This document shows, piece after piece, positions 59,963 through 64,000 of a DNA stretch of 64,000 nt. The stretch's first letter is position 1, and each line of letters starts with the position of its first letter. The notes under the pieces were generated by a model that saw only the letters and a list, made by a program, of their open reading frames with translations, did no database searches and had not been told where the DNA came from. The position numbers and the translations under genes are program-made. Origin of the DNA: Misgurnus anguillicaudatus (taxonomy: Eukaryota > Chordata > Actinopteri > Cypriniformes > Cobitidae); assembly GCF_027580225.2 (NCBI RefSeq), contig NC_073359.2:15818001-15882000 (forward strand). Reading direction: 5' to 3'.

Positions 59963-61481
59963 ATAGCTGCAAGCAGCGATTCGGGGCCAAGCACCTTTAG
60001 CGCAATGAGCATCCAAAGCACAAAAAGCAACATAGAAGGTATCAATAACGCAATGCGCATTGACCACCCAAGGTGCATCAAGAACACAAGGCGCAGCAAG
60101 TACCCAAAGCGTAGCAATCACACAGCAGAACCACCGCAGTGCAGAGCAGCAACAGAAAATATGACAAAAATAGAACATATGTGAACTACAGAAGGGTTGA
60201 GAAGAATAGGTGAGAAAGAACAAAACTTTAATAGAACAAATTAACACTTGCCTCAAGCGGGTTTCGAACCCATGAACTAAGCATCTCTTTCATGTGACTA
60301 ACACGATACGCCATTCAGTTAAGACGGTTCATGAGGCAGCAGAATAGAGTGTACAGAGATGAAAGCATTGACATATGCCAATCACCACAGATGCAGAAAT
60401 GACACAGCAGAGCAGATATAACTGAAGAATAATGTATATAAGAATCAACAAGCTCAAGTGAGGTTGTAGACAAGAAGAACATTCTGTACAGAAACGCTAT
60501 GAAATGTAATATACAGTAATTAACTATGACAAATAGACAACATCACAAGCACGGTCAACTTTGGAGCAATATTTCTAAGAAAGAGAACAGAATATAAAAA
60601 ATCTGTTCGGTCATTTCTGTGCGGAATGCTCCAAACATTATACGAGCAGAACCTGGCATAAAATAAACAAAATTTGTAAAAGGAGTAGCGAAAAGATAAT
60701 TTACCATATGCCTTACAATAACACATGAACAGAATGTTGGAAAATGATAAACGAGGTATCGTTGCATTCGGCATAAACCAGTGAAACTAATTTCACAAAG
60801 AATATATATATCAGACGAACGATTCAGAAGTTATGTGCAAAAATAGCCTTTGACCCATATATCTCATGACCCATAGGTGGCGCTGTCACCAAATTTGGCA
60901 TGGACCCCCAGTTCATGGTCGACATGAAGTGTACCAAATTTAATTTCGATTGATCAAAGAATGACCAAGATACAGCTTCAGAAACAATTTTGCGTCAACC
61001 TCGTTAAGTTCACACATGAATTACTTTTGAATAAAGAAAAAAATCAAAATTCTGTTTGGTCATTTCTATGCGGCTCACTCCAAAGATCACCTGTGCCAAA
61101 TTTCATAACATTTGAACCAAATTTGAAGGAGGAGTAGCGAAAAAACGAAATACTGTACATTTAAAAATTGCCGCTACTGTAATGGGAGGAGTCTTACTGT
61201 AAAGTATCAAATTCAATAAGCGGGATGAGAGCAATCACGTGTACTAAGTAGAATTTTCATAGATCTAATGGATCACAAGTTATAACTATTTGAACATTGA
61301 ATATTTGAGCTGATGGTGGCGCTATAGAGTTACTGCTAGAGACTCCATTTTTGTCCACATGAATATTTATGACCAACATTACAACTGTGCAAAATTTCAT
61401 CATTTTCTTACATTCGGTTCATAGGGCTGCCATAGACTTCCATTGGGGAAGAAAAATTTACTAACAGAAACAATGACCAAT
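59963..61481 (+). repeat. Tandem array unit U13
   Basis: Near-identical to U14 (1519 against 1514 bp), sharing the variant GCACCTTTAGCGC in the head and a tRNA-like sequence with GGGTTTCGAACCC. Tail truncated at GAAAAATTTACTAAC. Confidence 0.85.
60246..60329 (-). other. tRNA-like sequence 23
   Basis: ACTGAATGGCGTATCGTG then GGTTCGAAACCCGC. The loop end TTCGAAACC departs from the usual TTCGAATCC. Confidence 0.55.
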
Positions 61482-62995
61482 ATAGCTGCAAGCAGCGATT
61501 CGGGGCCAAGCACCTTTAGCGCAATGAGCATCCAAAGCACAAAAAGCAACATAGAAGGTATCAATAACCCAATGCGCATTGACCACCCAAGGTGCATCAA
61601 GAACACAAGGAGCAGCAAGTACCCAAAGCGTAGCAATCACACAGCAGAACCACTGCAGTGCAGAGCAGCAACAGAAAATATGACAAAAATAGAACATATG
61701 TGAACTACAGAAGGGTTGAAAAGAATAGGTGAGAAAGAACAAAACTTTAATAGAACAAATTAACACTTGCCTCAAGCGGGTTTCGAACCCATGAACTAAG
61801 CATCTCTTTCCATGTGACTAACACGATACGCCATTCAGTTAACACAGTTCATGAGGCAGCAGAATAGAGTGTACAGAGATGAAAGCATTGACATATGCCA
61901 ATCACCACAGATGCAGAAATGACACAGCAGAGCAGATATAACTGAAGTATAATGTATATAAGAATCAACAAGCTCAAGTGAGGTTGTAGACAAGAAGAAC
62001 ATTCTGTACAGAAACGCTATGAAATGTAATATACAGTAATTAACTATGACAAATAGACAACATCACAAGCACGGTCAACTTTGGAGCAATATTTCTAAGA
62101 AAGAGAACAGAATATAAAAAATCTGTTCGGTCATTTCTGTGCGGATTGCTCCAAACATTATATGAGCAGAACCTGGCATAAAATACACCAAATTTGTAAA
62201 AGGAGTAGCGAAAAGATAATTTACCATATGCCTTACAATAACACATGAACAGAATGTTGGAAAATGATAAACGAGGTATCGTTGCGATCGGCATAAACCA
62301 GTTAAACTAATTTCACAAAGAATATATATATCAGACGAACGATTCAGAAGTTATGTGCAAAAATAGCCTTTTTTCATATCTCATGACCCATAGGTGGCGC
62401 TGTGACCAAATTTGGCATGGACCCCCAGTTCATGGTCGACATGAAGTGTACCAAATTTAATTTCGATTGATCAAAGAATGACCAAGATACAGCTTCAGAA
62501 ACAATTTTGCGTCAACCTCGTTAAGTTCACACATTAATTACTTTTGAATAAAGAAAAAAATCAAAATTCTGTTCGGTCATTTCTATGCGGCTCATTCCAA
62601 AGATCACCTGTGCCAAATTTCATAACATTTGAACCAAATTTGAAGGAGGAGTAGCGAAAAAACAAATACTGTACATTTCAAAATTGCCGCTACTGTAATG
62701 GGCGGAGTCTTACTGTAAAGTATCAAATTCAATAAGCGGGATGAGAGCAATCACGTGTACTAAGTAGAATTTTCATAGATCTAATGGATCACAAGTTATA
62801 ACTATTTGAACATTGAATTTTTGAGCTGATGGTGGCGCTATAGAGTTACTGCTAGAGACTCCATTTTTGGCCACATGAATATTTATGACCAACATTACAA
62901 CTGTGCAAAATTTCATCATTTTCTTACATTCGGTTCATAGGGCTGCCATAGACTTCCATTGGGGAAGAAAAATTTACTAACAGAAACAATGACCA
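61482..62995 (+). repeat. Tandem array unit U14
   Basis: Near-identical neighbour of U13, so this pair is probably the latest duplication here. Same truncated tail as U2 and U4. Confidence 0.85.
61766..61850 (-). other. tRNA-like sequence 24
   Basis: Near-copy of 23, with one extra base in the anticodon-arm region. Confidence 0.55.
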
Positions 62996-64000
62996 ATAGC
63001 TGCAAGCAGCGATACGGGGCCAAGCACAATCAGCGCAATGAGCTCCCAAAGCACAGCAAGAAAGATACAACTTATCAATCACTCAGGGCGCATTGAGCAC
63101 CCAAGGTGCATCAAGAACACAAGGCTCAGCAAAGAACCCAAAGAGTAGCAATGACAGAGCAGAACCACCGCAGTGCAGAGCAGCAACAGAAAACATGGCA
63201 AAAATAGAACATATGTGAACTACAGACAGGTCAAAAAGAATAGGTGAGAAAGAACAAAACTATAATAGAAGAAATTAACACCTGGCTCAGGTGGGATTCG
63301 AACCCATGAACTCAGAATCTCTATGCAAACGACTTAACAGATGCGCTACTCAGTAGACACAGCTCAAGGGGCAGCAGAAAAGAGCTTACATGCCATACAA
63401 AGAATTCAGAAGTTATAAGCAGTTCTATAAGAACTGTTATAGTTTATACCCATAGGTGGCGCTGTTCTCTGATTTCCTCAGGACGTCATGCCGAAGCTCC
63501 CTACCGATTTTTGCGCCGATATATCCGATACTTCAAAAGTTATAGCAATTTATCACAGATTTCAAAATGGCGGACAGGCGGTTCGGTCAATCGCGGCATA
63601 ATACATATCAACAGATGCGGCATGAGCCAAGGAATCCGTAGACACCAAGATCATAATTTTCTGACAAACGATTCAGAAGGTATGCGCAAAAATAGCCGTT
63701 TTTCCTATCTCATGACCCATAGGTGGCGCTGTCACCAAATTTGGCATGGACCCCCATTTCATGGTCGACATGAAGCGTACCAAATTTCATCTCGATTGAT
63801 CAAAGAATGACCGAGATACAGCCTCAGAACCAATTTTGCGTCAATCTCATTAAGTTCGCGCATTAATTACTTTTGAATAAAGAAAAATATCAAAATTCTG
63901 TTCAGTCATTTCTATGCGGCTAACTCCAAAGATCACATGTGCCAAATCTCATAAGAATTGAACCAAATTTGAAGGAGGAGTAGCGAAAAAACGAAATACT
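62996..64000 (+). repeat. Tandem array unit U15 (continues past window)
   Basis: Head GATACGGGGCCAAGCACAAT is shared specifically with U5, as is the following sequence to the window end. The U14-U15 pair therefore repeats the U4-U5 arrangement. Confidence 0.85.
63281..63362 (-). other. tRNA-like sequence 25
   Basis: Near-copy of 12, with ACTGAGTAGCGCATCTG and B box GGTTCGAATCC. Confidence 0.6.

Noticed and set aside
33992..64000. CRISPR-like array
   Set aside because: Repeats are over 1 kb (or contiguous 18-bp units without spacers) in what is clearly animal DNA.

Overview
The window looks like intergenic or heterochromatic nuclear DNA from a ray-finned fish, most likely a cyprinid (inference). 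The grounds are an L2/CR1-type LINE, many hAT-type DNA transposons with 8-bp target duplications, a tRNA-derived SINE with a typical teleost tail, AT-rich unique DNA, and dispersed repeats I recognise from cyprinid genomes. I found no convincing host protein-coding gene. The only substantial protein signatures belong to mobile elements: a LINE endonuclease and reverse transcriptase, two LINE linker fragments, and a BED zinc finger of a hAT transposase.

Layout. 1-5640: a short LTR retrotransposon on the minus strand (LTRs at about 516-953 and 5152-5640) whose GC-rich minisatellite interior is split by a hAT element (1251-2960, target duplication GTGGTCGG) and a second terminal-inverted-repeat element (2973-4720). 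5641-9204: two fragments of the same LINE linker region, other repeat pieces, and a hAT (6764-8334) sitting in a (TA)n tract. 9205-25190: mostly unique, gene-poor DNA with a GGAT minisatellite, several MITEs (one with apparently perfect 176-bp arms at 19277-19736) and a hAT at 23527-25018. 25189-31557: a LINE on the minus strand cut by a 3.6-kb hAT (25497-29099), which itself holds a 399-bp hAT and a 1.85-kb inverted-repeat element. 31918-33082: a foldback element with arms of roughly 400 bp. 33611-33770: a tRNA-derived SINE.

From about 33,990 to the right edge, some 30 kb is one direct tandem array of 16 units, 1.4-3.9 kb each. Nearly every unit begins with ATAGCTGCAAGCAGC; several end with a hairpin (AGCACC, 3-nt loop, GGTGCT) followed by CCCCTAA. 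Every unit carries one to four minus-strand tRNA-like sequences (25 counted) with A-box-like and B-box motifs. Unit pairs are near-identical, so the array has higher-order structure and grew recently. Four units carry an 18-bp minisatellite that looks like an amplification of a seed sequence present once in the other unit heads. The head motif GGGGYCAAGCACC and the tail motif GGTGCTTGRCCCC are complementary and mostly vary in step, suggesting ends that pair, perhaps those of a Helitron-like or Helentron-like element. This array is the most unusual thing in the window.

Caveat: family assignments come from reading sequence and remembered family features, not from searches. Boundaries without a target duplication are approximate.
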